Shown: positions 8,494 through 19,310, counted from the first letter of the stretch. The stretch: 64,000 nt of DNA from Thermoflavimicrobium dichotomicum (GCF_900114055.1 NZ_FORR01000009.1:62001-126000); one strand, 5' to 3'. The notes: generated by a model from the letters alone, not told the origin. Numbers and translations are program-made.

Positions 8494-8964
8494 ATGCAAA
8501 AAAAAATCATCGGTTTTATCCTTGTTTTAGCAGGCGTCTTACTATTACTTGTCCAAACCGGAAAAGCGGAAATGCGAGACTTTGTCACATGGCGTTTTTT
8601 AGGACTTCTGCTATGCGTTTTCCTTCTTTTTTTCTTTTTTATCAAGCAACAGGGGCATCTCGTCTTGCTTTTCGGCGTTGGTTCGGCCATCTTTTTATTT
8701 GCTTGGGGGAAAAAATATCTGGATGATTGGCCAACTCACTGGAGTATACTCATTCTGATGTTTGGTCTTTCGGTCATCTTATCGTTTTTCGTTTCCAAAC
8801 AGCAAATGGCTTTAATCGTTGGGATCGCTTTAACTTTGATCGGGATTTTTGCCTGGCCTGGAATCCGTGAGATCCCTGGCCTTGCTTCGATTGCGGATGT
8901 TTTAAATACGTACTGGCCCGCTCTGATTTTGGGTTTAGGCCTGTTATTTTTATTTAAAAAATAA
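8494..8964 (+). CDS. Small multi-spanning membrane protein, unknown function
   Basis: 156 residues made almost wholly of hydrophobic segments; I count about six possible helices. Pairs of the form LLLLVQTG..., LLLCVFLLFFFF, LILMFGLSVILSFF and YWPALILGLGLLFLF resemble the LiaI/LiaF-like N-terminal membrane unit of Bacillales envelope-stress proteins, but without their C-terminal domain. It has an AAAAGGAGAGG site before the ATG. It lies between the importer and map on the same strand; the context gives no firm role. Confidence 0.6.
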   Translation: MQKKIIGFILVLAGVLLLLVQTGKAEMRDFVTWRFLGLLLCVFLLFFFFIKQQGHLVLLFGVGSAIFLFAWGKKYLDDWPTHWSILILMFGLSVILSFFVSKQQMALIVGIALTLIGIFAWPGIREIPGLASIADVLNTYWPALILGLGLLFLFKK

Positions 8965-8990
8965 ATTACTCTCATGCGAGGAGCGAAAGC

Positions 8991-9743
8991 ATGATTCACA
9001 TCAAAACCAAAGAAGAAATCGCAAAAATGCATCGTGCTGGAAAACTGCTCGCCGCTTGCCATCGTAAAATAGCGAAGCTCATCCGTCCAGGAATCAGCAC
9101 AATGGAAATCAATGAATGGGTAGAAGATTATCTCCGCAAGCATGGAGCGATTCCCGAACAAAAAGGGTACATGGGATATCCGTATGCGACCTGTGCCTCG
9201 ATTAATGATGAGGTATGCCATGGTTTCCCTCGCTCCACCCCACTCAAGGAAGGGGACATTGTCACGATCGATATGGTTGTCAATCTGGATGGTTGGCTCG
9301 CTGATTCAGCCTGGTCTTATGCTGTAGGACGCATTTCTGATGAAGCCCGGAAATTACTGTATATCACCAAACAGGCACTCTATCGCGGCATTGAGCAAGC
9401 TGTAGCTGGAAATCGGATCGGAGATATCTCACATGCGATTCAAACCTTTGCCGAATCTCATGGACTGTCTGTCGTTCGTCCCTTCATCGGACACGGGATC
9501 GGGCGCCATATGCATGAGCTGCCTGAGGTTCCTCACTACGGCCCTCCTCATCAAGGCCCTGTTTTACAAGAAGGTATGGTGATCACAATCGAGCCGATGC
9601 TCAATCTCGGAAAACACCATGTCAAGATAGAAGCAGATGGTTGGACAGCAAAAACAGTGGACGGCAGTTTGTCCGCACAATATGAGCATACCATCGCCAT
9701 TACGGCAAATGGACCATTGATTTTGACAGATCAAGAAGGCTAA
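8991..9743 (+). CDS. map: Type I methionine aminopeptidase
   Basis: Removes the initiator methionine from nascent proteins using two divalent metals. It has 250 residues. Metal-ligand motifs are in order: DIVTIDMVVNLDGWLADSAW (two Asp), the GHGIGRHMHE histidine segment, VITIEPML (Glu) and AQYEHTIAI (Glu). There is no N-terminal zinc-finger extension. A GAGGAGCG site precedes the ATG. The gene lies alone rather than in the ribosomal-protein operon (secY-adk-map) usual for Bacillales, so this may be a second copy of the YflG type. Confidence 0.93.
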   Translation: MIHIKTKEEIAKMHRAGKLLAACHRKIAKLIRPGISTMEINEWVEDYLRKHGAIPEQKGYMGYPYATCASINDEVCHGFPRSTPLKEGDIVTIDMVVNLDGWLADSAWSYAVGRISDEARKLLYITKQALYRGIEQAVAGNRIGDISHAIQTFAESHGLSVVRPFIGHGIGRHMHELPEVPHYGPPHQGPVLQEGMVITIEPMLNLGKHHVKIEADGWTAKTVDGSLSAQYEHTIAITANGPLILTDQEG

Positions 9744-9751
9744 ATAAAAAA

Positions 9752-9789
9752 CTGAGGGGTAAGCAAGTTAGTTACCCCTCGGTTTTTTA
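9752..9789 (+). terminator. Rho-independent terminator of map
   Basis: Stem CTGAGGGGTAA / TTACCCCTCGG with a nine-base loop, followed by TTTTTT, 8 bases after the map stop codon. Confidence 0.9.
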
Positions 9790-9824
9790 TTTGATAAATC
9801 ATGCAGGTGGCCCATGTGTACACC

Positions 9825-9852
9825 AAAAAAGCCCCGGATTACCCAAGGCTCT
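9825..9852 (-). terminator. Rho-independent terminator of ddl
   Basis: On the minus strand, stem AGCCTTGG / CCGGGGCT (with G-U pairs) and then TTTTTT, just past the ddl stop. Confidence 0.75.
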
Positions 9853-9869
9853 TTTCTGGTGAACGGATT

Positions 9870-10976
9870 TTACTCTACCTCAAACTTGGTCAGCAGTCGG
9901 CTTTTCTCATCATATCGATCAATCGCCAGATCAATCAGCCTGGAAACGAGCTCTGAATAATCGATACCCGAGTACTCCCACAGCTTTGCGTACATACTAT
10001 AGGGAGTAAAACCAGGCATGGTATTGATTTCGTTAATCAAAATATCCTCATTGTCTTTTCGCACAAAAAAGTCAACACGAGCAAGCCCTGCACAATCAAT
10101 CGACTGATAGGCCTTGATCGCCATAGCCCGGATCTGAAGCGCAACGTCTTCAGGCAGGTCAGCCGGGATCTGCATGACCGATTTTCCATCAATATACTTG
10201 GCCTTATAATCATAAAAATCATTGGAAGAAATAATTTCGCCTGGAACAGACGCTTCAGGGAAGTCATTTCCGAGAACAGCCACTTCCACTTCACGCGCAG
10301 GCACATATTCTTCGACAATCACTTTCCGATCATAGCGAAAAGCCGTGTTTAAAGCAGCAACCAATTCCTGTTGATTCATCGCTTTGGAGATTCCCACACT
10401 GGAACCTAAATTAGCCGGCTTCACAAAGCAGGGATATCCCAGTTCATTTTCAATCTGACGGATCACATACTCATAATTCGCTTCATATTGAGTTCGTAAA
10501 TAATAGACATACTTACACTGTGGCAGCCCTGCCTGCTCAAAAATTTTCTTGGAAATCACCTTATCCATTCCAACAGCCGAAGCCAGTACACCAGATCCGA
10601 CATATGGAACATTCGCAATTTCAAGAAGGCCCTGCATCGTGCCATCTTCTCCATATGTACCATGTAACACTGGGAAGACTACATCAATTTCTCCTGCCCG
10701 AAAAGATGGTAACGTTTGCTTTTCATCTGCTGAAATGGTTACAGCAGGCAACTGATTCTGGATTTCGGCCAATTTCTCTTCTGCCAAATAACTGGCCAGT
10801 AACGGTAAAGAAGAATCGCCAATTTTCCATTCTCCCTCTTTGGTAATCCCAATGGGTAATACTTCATATTTATTCGGATCCATTGATCTGATCACGGAAG
10901 CAGCTGAAGAAAGCGATACTTCATGTTCCCCGGATTTCCCTCCAAATAGCACTGCGACACGAATTTTTCTATCCAT
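9870..10976 (-). CDS. ddl: D-alanine--D-alanine ligase
   Basis: ATP-dependent synthesis of D-Ala-D-Ala for peptidoglycan. It has 368 residues, an ATP-grasp enzyme of the longer (VanA/DdlA-like) size class. Signatures include VAVLFGGKSGEHEVSL, VFPVLHGTYGEDGTMQGLLE, CFVKPANLGSSVGISKA and the C-terminal INEINTMPGFTPYSMYAKLW. The position equivalent to the Tyr/Phe specificity residue lies in the omega-loop sequence NDFYDYKAKYIDGKS; Tyr there fits D-Ala-D-Ala rather than D-Lac specificity. It has its own terminator and is separated from engB by 39 bases. Confidence 0.95.
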   Translation of the reverse strand: MDRKIRVAVLFGGKSGEHEVSLSSAASVIRSMDPNKYEVLPIGITKEGEWKIGDSSLPLLASYLAEEKLAEIQNQLPAVTISADEKQTLPSFRAGEIDVVFPVLHGTYGEDGTMQGLLEIANVPYVGSGVLASAVGMDKVISKKIFEQAGLPQCKYVYYLRTQYEANYEYVIRQIENELGYPCFVKPANLGSSVGISKAMNQQELVAALNTAFRYDRKVIVEEYVPAREVEVAVLGNDFPEASVPGEIISSNDFYDYKAKYIDGKSVMQIPADLPEDVALQIRAMAIKAYQSIDCAGLARVDFFVRKDNEDILINEINTMPGFTPYSMYAKLWEYSGIDYSELVSRLIDLAIDRYDEKSRLLTKFEVE

Positions 10977-11015
10977 CCTCTCCCAACCCCTTTGACATCG
11001 TTTATATAGGTTATT

Positions 11016-11615
11016 TTATTCTGCCTGACTTATTTCCAACTTTGCTTCAATGACACGCCACAGCTCTTCTTTTCCCTGTCTGGTTTCAGCTGAAAACAGA
11101 ATCAGCGGATCTTCCGGCTGGAGCTCTAATGTTTCTTTTACAATTTTTAAATGTTTTTGCCATTTGCCCCGTGCGATCTTGTCTGCTTTTGTTGCTACAA
11201 CAATGACAGGGAGTTGATGATATTTTAAAAACTGATACATGGTTTGATCATCCGCGGTGGGAGGATGACGCAAATCAACCACTTGAATAACCGCTTTCAA
11301 TGTTTTTCTTTCCGTAAAATAAGTTTCCATCATTTTGCCCCAAGCTTCACGCACACTTTTAGAAACACGGGCAAATCCGTATCCTGGAACATCAGCAAAA
11401 TAGAACTGGTCATTGATCCGATAAAAGTTGATCGTCTGCGTTTTTCCAGGTTTCGAACTCGTTCGGGCCAAGTTTTTTCTTTCAATCAAACAGTTAATTA
11501 ACGAAGATTTACCCACGTTTGAACGTCCAGCCAGAGCGATTTCTGGCAGGACGTCCTTTGGATATTGAGCTGGTTTGACAGCACTTACTTCAAACGTCGC
11601 TTGAGTTACTTTCAT
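11016..11615 (-). CDS. engB: Ribosome-biogenesis GTPase EngB/YsxC
   Basis: Essential GTPase needed for late 50S assembly. It has 199 residues. G1 is [10 protein letters not shown]2 lies in [12 protein letters not shown]3 is DVPGYGFA, G4 is ATKADKI and G5 is FSAETRQG. Its start lies 26 bases inside the 3' end of lonA, the overlap usually seen in Bacilli, so translation is coupled. The genes run lonB, lonA, engB in the direction of transcription. Confidence 0.96.
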   Translation of the reverse strand: MKVTQATFEVSAVKPAQYPKDVLPEIALAGRSNVGKSSLINCLIERKNLARTSSKPGKTQTINFYRINDQFYFADVPGYGFARVSKSVREAWGKMMETYFTERKTLKAVIQVVDLRHPPTADDQTMYQFLKYHQLPVIVVATKADKIARGKWQKHLKIVKETLELQPEDPLILFSAETRQGKEELWRVIEAKLEISQAE

Positions 11616-13938
11616 ATGGATTCCTCACCAATGCAAGTTGTAATACTTCATCTAAATGACTGACTGCAGTAAAAGTCATATCCTTCCGTACGCTTTTGGG
11701 GATTTCTTCCAAGTCTTTTTCATTGTCTTTCGGGAAGAGCACATGCGTAATTCCTGCACGATGAGCACTTAACGATTTCTCTTTCAGCCCGCCAATCGGC
11801 AGTACACGACCCCGAAGAGTAATCTCACCAGTCATCGCTACATGGCGAGATACGGGAATACCTGTTAATGCAGACACAAGTGCGGTTGCCATTGTGATCC
11901 CTGCAGATGGGCCGTCTTTTGGAATCGCACCCTCTGGTACATGAATATGAATATCATTTTTCTCATGAAATTCCGGGTCAATATTCAGTTCTTTGGCTCG
12001 TGAGCGAATATAACTGAACGCAGCTTGCGCAGATTCTTTCATCACATCGCCCAATTTACCGGTAAGAGTCAACTTTCCTTTTCCAGGCAAAATGGCAACC
12101 TCAATGGATAAAGTATCTCCACCTGCTTCGGTCCATGCCAGTCCGGTTGCTACCCCCACTTGATCCGTCTCTTCAGCACGTCCATAGCGGAATTTCTCCG
12201 GTCCCATATACTTCGGTAAATTGCGTGTGGAAATAACCACTTTCTTCTTCTTTCCAGCAACAATCTGCTTTGCCGCTTTACGACAAAGGGTACCAATCGT
12301 ACGTTCCAAGTTTCGAACCCCTGCTTCGCGGGTATAATTACGAATTAGTTTAAGGAGTGCATCTGAATGCACTTGCATATTCTCAGGTGTGAGACCGTGT
12401 TCTTTCAGCTGTTTGGGCAGTAGATAGTCTTTGGCAATCCGTTCTTTTTCCAGCTCGGTATAACCTGAAATATAAAGGACTTCCATCCGATCCAAAAGTG
12501 GACGAGGAATATTATGTACCGCATTGGCGGTCGTAATAAACATCACCTTCGACAAGTCAAACGGAATTTCAATATAGTGATCACTAAATGTTGAATTTTG
12601 GTTAGGATCCAGTACTTCAAGCAAAGCCGATGCAGGATCGCCACGGAAATCCATCGACATTTTGTCAATCTCATCCAACAGGAACACGGGATTGGATGTG
12701 CCGGCTGTTTTCATTCCTTGAATGATCCGTCCAGGCATAGCTCCTACATAGGTTCGACGGTGACCCCGGATTTCAGCTTCATCACGGACGCCACCCAATG
12801 AAATGCGAACAAATTTCCGATTCAGCGCTCGCGCAATAGACCGTGCCAAAGAGGTTTTTCCAACTCCAGGAGGGCCTACCAGGCATAATATCGGCCCTTT
12901 CAATCGCTTGACCATTTTTTGCACAGCCAAATATTCCAGAATACGTTCTTTGGCTTTTTCCATTCCATAATGATCTTCATCCAGCACTTTTTCCGCTTTT
13001 TCCAGGCTTAGATCATCTTCTGTCTGTTTTTGCCAGGGCAACTCCAACAACCATTCGATATACGTGCGGATTACACCGCCTTCCGCCGAGGTCGTCGGAA
13101 TTTTTTCCAGGCGGTCGATTTCTTTTTCGACTTTCTCTTTGACTTCTGGAGGAGCTTGCAGTTTCGCCAATTGCTCACGCAGCTCTTCCACTTCTCCAGC
13201 TCGTCCTTCTTTTTCGCCCAGCTCTCGTTGGATCGCTTTCATTTGTTCGCGCAAATAATATTCTTTCTGTGTTTTTTCCATTTGCTTTTTTACGCGCGAA
13301 GTAATTTTTCTTTCCAATTCCAATACTTCTTTTTCATTATTAATAATACTCAAGAGCTTTTCCAAACGTAGTTGAATATCAGCGATCTCCAAAATGCTTT
13401 GCTTATCTGCCACTTTTAAAGGGAGATGTGATGTAATCACGTCTGCCAGACGACCCGGTTCTTCAATATCCGCTACCACTGAATAAGTTTCCGGAGAAAT
13501 TTTTTTGGACAGACGCAAGTACTGCTCAAAGTGATCCAATACCGAGCGTACCAGTGCTTCTGTATTTAAATCGTTCCTCTCAATATCACGAAGTTCCACT
13601 ACACGAACCTGATAATATTCCTCTGTATCTATGAATGAAAGGATCCGGGCCCTTTTTAAGCCTTCAACCAATACGCGAATGGTTCCATTGGGAAGCTTGA
13701 GCATTTGCCGAACCTTCGCAATGGTTCCCACTGAGTAAATATCATCACTCGACGGTTCCTCTACTTGTGCATCTTTTTGCGAAGCAAGAAAGATGAGATG
13801 GTCATCAACCATTGAATTTTCCAAAGCTTGAATCGATTTCTCACGACCTACATCCAGATGTAATACCATATGAGGGAATACGATTTCACCACGTAATGGT
13901 AACAAAGGAAGTGTATGTTCCTCTTCTTTGACAGCCAT
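11590..13938 (-). CDS. lon: ATP-dependent protease LonA
   Basis: Cytosolic AAA+ serine protease degrading misfolded and regulatory proteins. It has 782 residues: LON substrate-binding N-domain ([16 protein letters not shown]), coiled-coil region, AAA+ core with Walker [11 protein letters not shown] and Walker B FLLDEIDK, then the S16 protease domain with the catalytic Ser in [15 protein letters not shown] and Lys in [14 protein letters not shown]. The ATG at 13938 follows GGAGGTGCAG; nine upstream codons are rejected. A sigma-A-like promoter lies at 13990-14018. Confidence 0.97.
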   Translation of the reverse strand: MAVKEEEHTLPLLPLRGEIVFPHMVLHLDVGREKSIQALENSMVDDHLIFLASQKDAQVEEPSSDDIYSVGTIAKVRQMLKLPNGTIRVLVEGLKRARILSFIDTEEYYQVRVVELRDIERNDLNTEALVRSVLDHFEQYLRLSKKISPETYSVVADIEEPGRLADVITSHLPLKVADKQSILEIADIQLRLEKLLSIINNEKEVLELERKITSRVKKQMEKTQKEYYLREQMKAIQRELGEKEGRAGEVEELREQLAKLQAPPEVKEKVEKEIDRLEKIPTTSAEGGVIRTYIEWLLELPWQKQTEDDLSLEKAEKVLDEDHYGMEKAKERILEYLAVQKMVKRLKGPILCLVGPPGVGKTSLARSIARALNRKFVRISLGGVRDEAEIRGHRRTYVGAMPGRIIQGMKTAGTSNPVFLLDEIDKMSMDFRGDPASALLEVLDPNQNSTFSDHYIEIPFDLSKVMFITTANAVHNIPRPLLDRMEVLYISGYTELEKERIAKDYLLPKQLKEHGLTPENMQVHSDALLKLIRNYTREAGVRNLERTIGTLCRKAAKQIVAGKKKKVVISTRNLPKYMGPEKFRYGRAEETDQVGVATGLAWTEAGGDTLSIEVAILPGKGKLTLTGKLGDVMKESAQAAFSYIRSRAKELNIDPEFHEKNDIHIHVPEGAIPKDGPSAGITMATALVSALTGIPVSRHVAMTGEITLRGRVLPIGGLKEKSLSAHRAGITHVLFPKDNEKDLEEIPKSVRKDMTFTAVSHLDEVLQLALVRNPYESNSSDV

Positions 13939-13989
13939 ACCTGCACCTCCAATGCTGTTGTTCAAAGGAACCTGAACCAGCTTTGTACG

Positions 13990-14018
13990 ATTTTATCTTA
14001 TTCATTTTCTTTTGTCTA
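13990..14018 (-). promoter_or_regulatory. Sigma-A-type promoter of lonA
   Basis: On the minus strand TAGACA (14018-14013), a 17-base spacer and TAAAAT (13995-13990), 52 bases upstream of the lonA start. An overlapping TTGTCA/18/TAAGAT alternative exists. No CtsR or CIRCE heat-shock operator was recognised. Confidence 0.6.
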
Positions 14019-14023
14019 TGACA

Positions 14024-14070
14024 AAGAAAAGTCGGATACCCCTTGAGTCCTCTATGTAGGGCCCGACTTA
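14024..14070 (-). terminator. Probable terminator of lonB
   Basis: On the minus strand AAGTCGG, a loop of about 26 bases, CCGACTT, then TTCTTTG, 110 bases after the lonB stop and just upstream of the lonA promoter. The stem is seven base pairs and the U-tract is imperfect. Confidence 0.55.
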
Positions 14071-14181
14071 TGAAAATCTTGCCACCCTATCCCTATTATA
14101 CTTTATTGAAATAAAATTTCATGTTATCTCATAAATCTTATTGAACACTATAGCACAAAAAAACTTGTCATTCATCAGACA

Positions 14182-15849
14182 TTAAGTCAATACAGGTGTA
14201 GCGGTTGGCAAGATCAATTCTTCTTCCTCTTCCTGAGACTCAAGCAAAGCCATGCGAAGTACCTGTTCCATTCTTTCCACTGGAATGACTTCGATGCCTT
14301 CGATTTGATCAAACATCGCTTGCATATTTTCTTGTGGAATAAGGACTCGTGTAGCTCCAGCCTGTTTCGCCGCTTCAATTTTCGCTACAATTCCACCTAC
14401 AGGTTTGACATGACCATGAATGCTAAGCTCACCTGTCATCGCCAGCTTATGATCAACCGGAATTCCTTTAATCGCTGAGTAGATGGCCGTAGCCATGGTA
14501 ATTCCTGCTGATGGACCATCAATCGGAATTCCGCCCGGAAAATTGATGTGCAAGTGATACTGGTCGGGATTTACATCTGTTTTTCGCAGATAAGTAATCA
14601 CATTTTCAACCGAGCTGTAAGCCATGCTTTTTCGTCGCAAAGTGCGAGACTGCCCACCCATTTCTTCCTGTTCAACCACACCGGTAATCTGAACACTTCC
14701 TTTTCCATCCTTGGCTGGTGTTGCCGTTACTTCCACTTCCAGAACCATCCCCAGGTTTGGGCCATACACGGCCAGACCAGATGCCAGACCGATTTGGGCA
14801 GATGCGGGCATTTTATGATCCAAACGCGGAGAAAGTTTGCTACTATGTACCACCCACTCCACGTCAGCCCGTTCGATTCGCTGGCGACCTTCCGTCATTG
14901 CCAGGCTCATGGCTGTTTGCACCAGATTGACTGCATCTCGACCGTTGGTCGCATATTTTTTCACCACAGAAATGGCATCTGGATCATAACCAAAACGTAC
15001 ACGCTCACAGGCTTGAATCGCAATTTGTTCAATCTCATGAGAAAATAACGGACGAAAAAATATCTCCATACAGCGTGAACGTATGGCAGGTGGGATTTCT
15101 TCAGGTGTTCGAGTGGTTGCACCGATCAGCCGAAAATCAGCGGGTAGCCCATTTTGGAAAATATCATGAATATGACCAGGAGTATTGCGGTCTTCAGAAC
15201 TATAATAAGCACTTTCCAAAAAAACTTTGCGATCTTCCAGTACCTTTAATAGTTTATTCATTTGGATCGGGTGTAACTCACCAATTTCATCAATAAACAA
15301 AATACCGCCATGCGCTTTGGTTACAGCTCCAGGTTTTGGCTGCGGAATACCAGCAGCTCCCATGGCTCCTGCTCCCTGATAAATCGGATCATGTACAGAG
15401 CCAATCAGTGGATCAGCAATACCTCGTTCATCAAAACGGGCCGTTGTGGCATCCATCTCAATAAATTTGGAGTCCTTATTAAAAGGAGAGCATGCGCTTT
15501 TCTTGGCCTCTTCCAAAATGACCCGTGCCGCAGCAGTTTTCCCAACCCCCGGCGGCCCGTAAATAATGACATGCTGAGGGTTTGGACCACATAAAGCAGC
15601 TCGTAAAGCCCGAATCCCTTCTTGTTGACCCACGATATCTTCCAATTTGCTCGGTCTTGTTTTTTCTGCAAGCGGCTCGGTCAAAGAGATTTGCCGCATC
15701 TTGTTTAACTTCTCCAATTCTTTACGTGACTCTTTATCTACCGCCACCCGGCTGGTATGTTGATTACGAAACAAGTACCAAAAGTAAAGGCCAATCACAA
15801 TGCTAAAGCCAATTTGCATCAGCATGAGCAATACTGTCCAATTCACCAT
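14182..15849 (-). CDS. lonB: ATP-dependent protease LonB
   Basis: Membrane-tethered Lon-type protease; in B. subtilis it is a forespore protein under sigma-F. It has 555 residues. An N-terminal transmembrane helix (VLLMLMQIGFSIVIGLYFWYLF) replaces the LON domain. The AAA+ module has [10 protein letters not shown] and HGGILFIDEIGELHP, and the S16 domain has [14 protein letters not shown] with Lys in GGIVAKIEAAKQAGA. The gene order clpX-(FemABX)-lonB-lonA is near-canonical for Bacillales. An AAGGAAGGGAA site precedes the ATG. Confidence 0.95.
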   Translation of the reverse strand: MVNWTVLLMLMQIGFSIVIGLYFWYLFRNQHTSRVAVDKESRKELEKLNKMRQISLTEPLAEKTRPSKLEDIVGQQEGIRALRAALCGPNPQHVIIYGPPGVGKTAAARVILEEAKKSACSPFNKDSKFIEMDATTARFDERGIADPLIGSVHDPIYQGAGAMGAAGIPQPKPGAVTKAHGGILFIDEIGELHPIQMNKLLKVLEDRKVFLESAYYSSEDRNTPGHIHDIFQNGLPADFRLIGATTRTPEEIPPAIRSRCMEIFFRPLFSHEIEQIAIQACERVRFGYDPDAISVVKKYATNGRDAVNLVQTAMSLAMTEGRQRIERADVEWVVHSSKLSPRLDHKMPASAQIGLASGLAVYGPNLGMVLEVEVTATPAKDGKGSVQITGVVEQEEMGGQSRTLRRKSMAYSSVENVITYLRKTDVNPDQYHLHINFPGGIPIDGPSAGITMATAIYSAIKGIPVDHKLAMTGELSIHGHVKPVGGIVAKIEAAKQAGATRVLIPQENMQAMFDQIEGIEVIPVERMEQVLRMALLESQEEEEELILPTATPVLT

Positions 15850-15950
15850 GATGCATTCCCTTCCTTGTTTCTCCAGTCAATTCTTCCTACCTGTCTGTAG
15901 TATGACCTCTTCAAGAAAGGGATAATCACAGACTCATGCTTTACCAAGAC

Positions 15951-17087
15951 TTACCCTCTACGCTTCATATACATATAGAACGCCCAATGCAGCATAGGAA
16001 TCAGCGGATAGTCCCATTCACCCATAAATTCACATGCTTCACCATTAAAGCCAACCTTGAAGCGAAGCAGATCATAATAAGGATCTTTCTCATTGAGTGT
16101 CGTACTGATTCCACGAAAGTCAAAAGTATGATCTCCCAACACATAAGCATCTTGAATCATTTTCCAACGCAATAAATAACTTGCCGCTGGATCTGATTTC
16201 ATATATTTTGCACTGTATAAATCCCAAGTATGTCCATCCACATGAATGGCGAGTGCTGCACTCAGGAGTTGTCCACCCTGTTTGGCCAGATATAGACGTA
16301 GCCGTTGTGGGTCTTCCGTGGTTAAAGTTTCATACATCTTCTCAAAATAAGAAATGTCACGAACTTGGCTTCCTTCCAGCTTGGCTGTTTCCACTAACAG
16401 TTGATAAAAATCAGGAATATCCTGTTCGTTTCCAAGAGTAACTTCGACGCCTTCCCACTCTGCCTGATTGATTTTTTTCTGCCAATGGGGATGAAATTCC
16501 GCAAAAATTTGATCAATCGTTTTCCCTTGTAAATTCAAACGGAAGACAAATTGCGGTTGTACGGTATCAAAACTGTCCTCACCCACATTTTGTTTCCAAC
16601 CGATTTTCCCCAATTCTTGCTGGATTTTCTCCACTTCATTGAAAATCTTGTCAGGGCGAATATCGGTTATTTTCTTATCTTGTAAGCCATGCGATTCAAA
16701 ATCTTTGACACTTTCCATAATGGTTTCAGAGTACCACTTTCTTCGGACTAATGGCGGATCCATTTTGACACTAAATACATTCAATTGCTTAAAATGCTCA
16801 AATAAAGGAGCAAACCACTGTTCTAATGGAATGTCAGAAAACCAGTCAATCATCGGACCACGTGGTATGTATGCAAGAAACTTGTTTAATCCAGGGACTT
16901 TTCTATATAAAACTAGGGCACAACCTACCATTTGATTATCCTGAGTAAACCAGCCCAATAACTCACTGGACCATTGCCACTCCGTTTTTAAATCTGCCCA
17001 TGATGGATATTGCAAAAAGTTCCTGAACGGTTGATCCTCAATAAAGTTAAGATAACGTTTCCGGTTTACCAACGCTACCTTTAACAC
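15951..17087 (-). CDS. FemABX-family peptidoglycan-bridge aminoacyltransferase
   Basis: Family members add amino acids from aminoacyl-tRNA to the lipid II stem peptide. It has 378 residues. The two GNAT-like halves are recognisable: FLQYPSWADLKTEW near the N-terminus, AYIPRGPMIDW, and the second half with FHPHWQKKINQAEWEGVEV, ALAIHVDGHTWDLYSAKY and the terminal YDLLRFKVGFNGEACEFMGEWDYP-type block. It starts at GTG with only a weak site (GGTGGAAT). Insertion between clpX and lonB is unusual for B. subtilis. Which residue it adds cannot be told. Confidence 0.85.
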   Translation of the reverse strand: MLKVALVNRKRYLNFIEDQPFRNFLQYPSWADLKTEWQWSSELLGWFTQDNQMVGCALVLYRKVPGLNKFLAYIPRGPMIDWFSDIPLEQWFAPLFEHFKQLNVFSVKMDPPLVRRKWYSETIMESVKDFESHGLQDKKITDIRPDKIFNEVEKIQQELGKIGWKQNVGEDSFDTVQPQFVFRLNLQGKTIDQIFAEFHPHWQKKINQAEWEGVEVTLGNEQDIPDFYQLLVETAKLEGSQVRDISYFEKMYETLTTEDPQRLRLYLAKQGGQLLSAALAIHVDGHTWDLYSAKYMKSDPAASYLLRWKMIQDAYVLGDHTFDFRGISTTLNEKDPYYDLLRFKVGFNGEACEFMGEWDYPLIPMLHWAFYMYMKRRG

Positions 17088-17291
17088 CTATTCCACCCAC
17101 TTTCTAGATTCATCTCAAACCCTCATGAATTATGTACTCGACGTATCCAGTATGTTATGCTATGACTTTTGCATCAACGATGTTTGGCCGCTCCTTCTAA
17201 GTCTTGATGGATAGCTTTCTTTGTCGATGGATCCAACCGAACTCTATTCTAAACTATTTTATTTTAACATAAATCGGCTTCAGATATGAGC

Positions 17292-17330
17292 ATAAAAAAG
17301 CATCTACTTGCAAGAAGTAGATGCGTCAAA
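17292..17330 (-). terminator. Terminator of the tig-clpP-clpX block
   Basis: Ten-base-pair stem GCATCTACTT / AAGTAGATGC with loop of five, followed on the minus strand by TTTTTT; 30 bases beyond the clpX stop. Confidence 0.9.
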
Positions 17331-17361
17331 AATAGAACAATTATGGTACGATCTATCAAAT

Positions 17362-18624
17362 CTATGCACTCTCTTCTTTCAGATTGATCACACGGCCTTC
17401 TTTCGTCGTTAGTTTCGGAGGCATTTTATCGAGTACGGTTTCCTTCGTAACCGTACACTTAATGACATCATCACGAGATGGCAGTTCATACATCACATCC
17501 AGCATAATGGATTCAATAATCGCCCGAAGGCCACGAGCTCCTGTTTTCCTCTTGATGGCTTCTCTTGCGATCGCTTCCAAAGCTTCTTTTTCAAATGTGA
17601 GTTCAACATTGTCCATCTCCAGAAGCTTGCTATATTGTTTGCACAAGGCATTTTTGGGTTCTGTCAAAATGCGGACCAATGCCTCTTCATCGAGCGGCTC
17701 AAGGGTCGAGATGACCGGCAACCGTCCAACGAACTCTGGAATAAGCCCAAATTTGAGCAAGTCTTCTGGCATTACAAATTTTAGATACTCACCTGGTTTC
17801 AAATCCATTTTTTGGGCATCTGCACCAAAGCCAATGACTTTTTTACCCATGCGACGTTTGATGATTTGTTCCAGACCATCAAATGCCCCACCACAGATAA
17901 ACAATACATTGCTCGTATCAATTTGGATAAATTCTTGGTGTGGGTGTTTCCGGCCACCTTGTGGCGGTACACTTGCAACCGTTCCTTCCAAAATTTTGAG
18001 CAGTGCCTGCTGCACGCCTTCACCTGATACATCACGGGTAATCGAAGGATTCTCCGATTTTCGCGCCACTTTGTCAATTTCGTCGATATAGATAATCCCA
18101 CGTTCTGCTTTTTCTACATCATAATCAGCTGCCTGAATCAATTTGAGCAAAATATTTTCTACGTCCTCACCTACATAACCTGCTTCGGTTAAGGACGTTG
18201 CATCCGCAATGGCAAAAGGAACATTCAGAATTTTTGCGAGCGTTTGAGCGAGAAGCGTTTTACCACTTCCGGTTGGACCTACTAACAGAATGTTACTTTT
18301 CGACAGTTCGACATCATCCATTTTGGTTGATGTATTGATCCGTTTGTAGTGATTGTATACCGCTACAGAAAGCGCCTTTTTCGCATGTTCTTGCCCAATT
18401 ACGTATTGATCCAGAATGGCACAGATCTCCTGCGGCTTCGGCAGGTTCTGCAAATCGATTTCTTCTTCGTTTCCCAGCTCTTCTTCGACGATTTCATTGC
18501 ACAGCTCGATGCACTCATCGCAGATGTAAACACCTGGGCCCGCTACCAGTTTACGAACCTGGTCTTGTGATTTCCCGCAAAAAGAGCATTTTAGCTGGTT
18601 TTTTTCTTCGTTAAATTTGAACAT
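17362..18624 (-). CDS. clpX: ATP-dependent Clp protease ATP-binding subunit ClpX
   Basis: Hexameric unfoldase feeding ClpP. It has 420 residues. An N-terminal C4 zinc finger (CSFCGKSQ ... CDECIELC) is followed by an AAA+ core with Walker [11 protein letters not shown], Walker [11 protein letters not shown], the pore loop GYVGEDVE and the ClpP-binding IGF loop (KVIGFGAD). The ATG at 18624 has an AAAGGGGTGA site and lies five bases after the clpP stop; an apparent GTG nine bases upstream sits in that site. It is co-transcribed with clpP. Confidence 0.97.
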   Translation of the reverse strand: MFKFNEEKNQLKCSFCGKSQDQVRKLVAGPGVYICDECIELCNEIVEEELGNEEEIDLQNLPKPQEICAILDQYVIGQEHAKKALSVAVYNHYKRINTSTKMDDVELSKSNILLVGPTGSGKTLLAQTLAKILNVPFAIADATSLTEAGYVGEDVENILLKLIQAADYDVEKAERGIIYIDEIDKVARKSENPSITRDVSGEGVQQALLKILEGTVASVPPQGGRKHPHQEFIQIDTSNVLFICGGAFDGLEQIIKRRMGKKVIGFGADAQKMDLKPGEYLKFVMPEDLLKFGLIPEFVGRLPVISTLEPLDEEALVRILTEPKNALCKQYSKLLEMDNVELTFEKEALEAIAREAIKRKTGARGLRAIIESIMLDVMYELPSRDDVIKCTVTKETVLDKMPPKLTTKEGRVINLKEESA

Positions 18625-18629
18625 AGAAG

Positions 18630-19226
18630 TCACCCCTTTCTATCTTTACGGGTGGTAATCACCTCGTCAATAATACCGTATTCTTTTGCTTCCTGTGCTC
18701 CCATGAAATAATCACGGTCGGTATCACGGGCAATTTTTTCAATCGGTTGCCCTGTCCGCTCAGACAAAATACGGTTGATCTGATCTTTGGTACGCAAAAT
18801 CCAGTCAGCATGAATCTTGATATCCGTTGCCTGGCCCCTTGCACCACCTAAAGGTTGATGAATCATCACTTCACTGTTAGGTAATGCATAACGTTTCCCC
18901 TTCGTACCCGCGGCAAGCAAAAAAGCCCCCATACTTGCAGCAAGGCCCATGCACATCGTGGAAACATCCGGTTTGATAAATTGCATGGTGTCGTAAATGG
19001 CCATTCCAGCGGTTACAGAACCACCTGGAGAATTTATGTACATATGTATATCCTTTTCAGGATCCTCCGCTTCCAAAAACAGAAGCTGTGCCACGACCAA
19101 ATTGGCAACATGATCATCGATTGCACTGCCAATAAAGATGATCCTGTCCTTCAACAGTCGAGAGTATATGTCATAGGCGCGTTCCCCTCGGTTGGATTGT
19201 TCAACAACCATTGGGATCAAGGGCAT
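18630..19226 (-). CDS. clpP: ATP-dependent Clp protease proteolytic subunit ClpP
   Basis: Tetradecameric serine protease. It has 198 residues. The catalytic triad is visible as S98 ([12 protein letters not shown]), H123 ([11 protein letters not shown]) and Asp in the [13 protein letters not shown] segment. The start [25 protein letters not shown] matches the family and has AAAGAGGTG upstream. Placement between tig and clpX follows the E. coli/clostridial order, whereas B. subtilis keeps clpP elsewhere. It has its own promoter at 19256-19285. Confidence 0.97.
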   Translation of the reverse strand: MPLIPMVVEQSNRGERAYDIYSRLLKDRIIFIGSAIDDHVANLVVAQLLFLEAEDPEKDIHMYINSPGGSVTAGMAIYDTMQFIKPDVSTMCMGLAASMGAFLLAAGTKGKRYALPNSEVMIHQPLGGARGQATDIKIHADWILRTKDQINRILSERTGQPIEKIARDTDRDYFMGAQEAKEYGIIDEVITTRKDRKG

Positions 19227-19255
19227 AAAATACACCTCTTTCGGGGTTTGTTGTC

Positions 19256-19285
19256 ATTCTATCCTTCACTTCACCTGTCAGACAA
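19256..19285 (-). promoter_or_regulatory. Promoter of clpP-clpX
   Basis: Minus-strand TTGTCT (19285-19280), 18-base spacer, TAGAAT (19261-19256), 30 bases before the clpP start and immediately after the tig terminator. A CtsR heptad repeat was not seen. Confidence 0.6.
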
Positions 19286-19310
19286 GGAATTTCAGGTAGA
19301 ATGGGTTTGA

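Noticed and set aside
17088-17291. T-box or other leader RNA between clpX and the FemABX gene
   Set aside because: No T-box bulge sequence or terminator/antiterminator pair could be recognised; nothing beyond AT-rich sequence.
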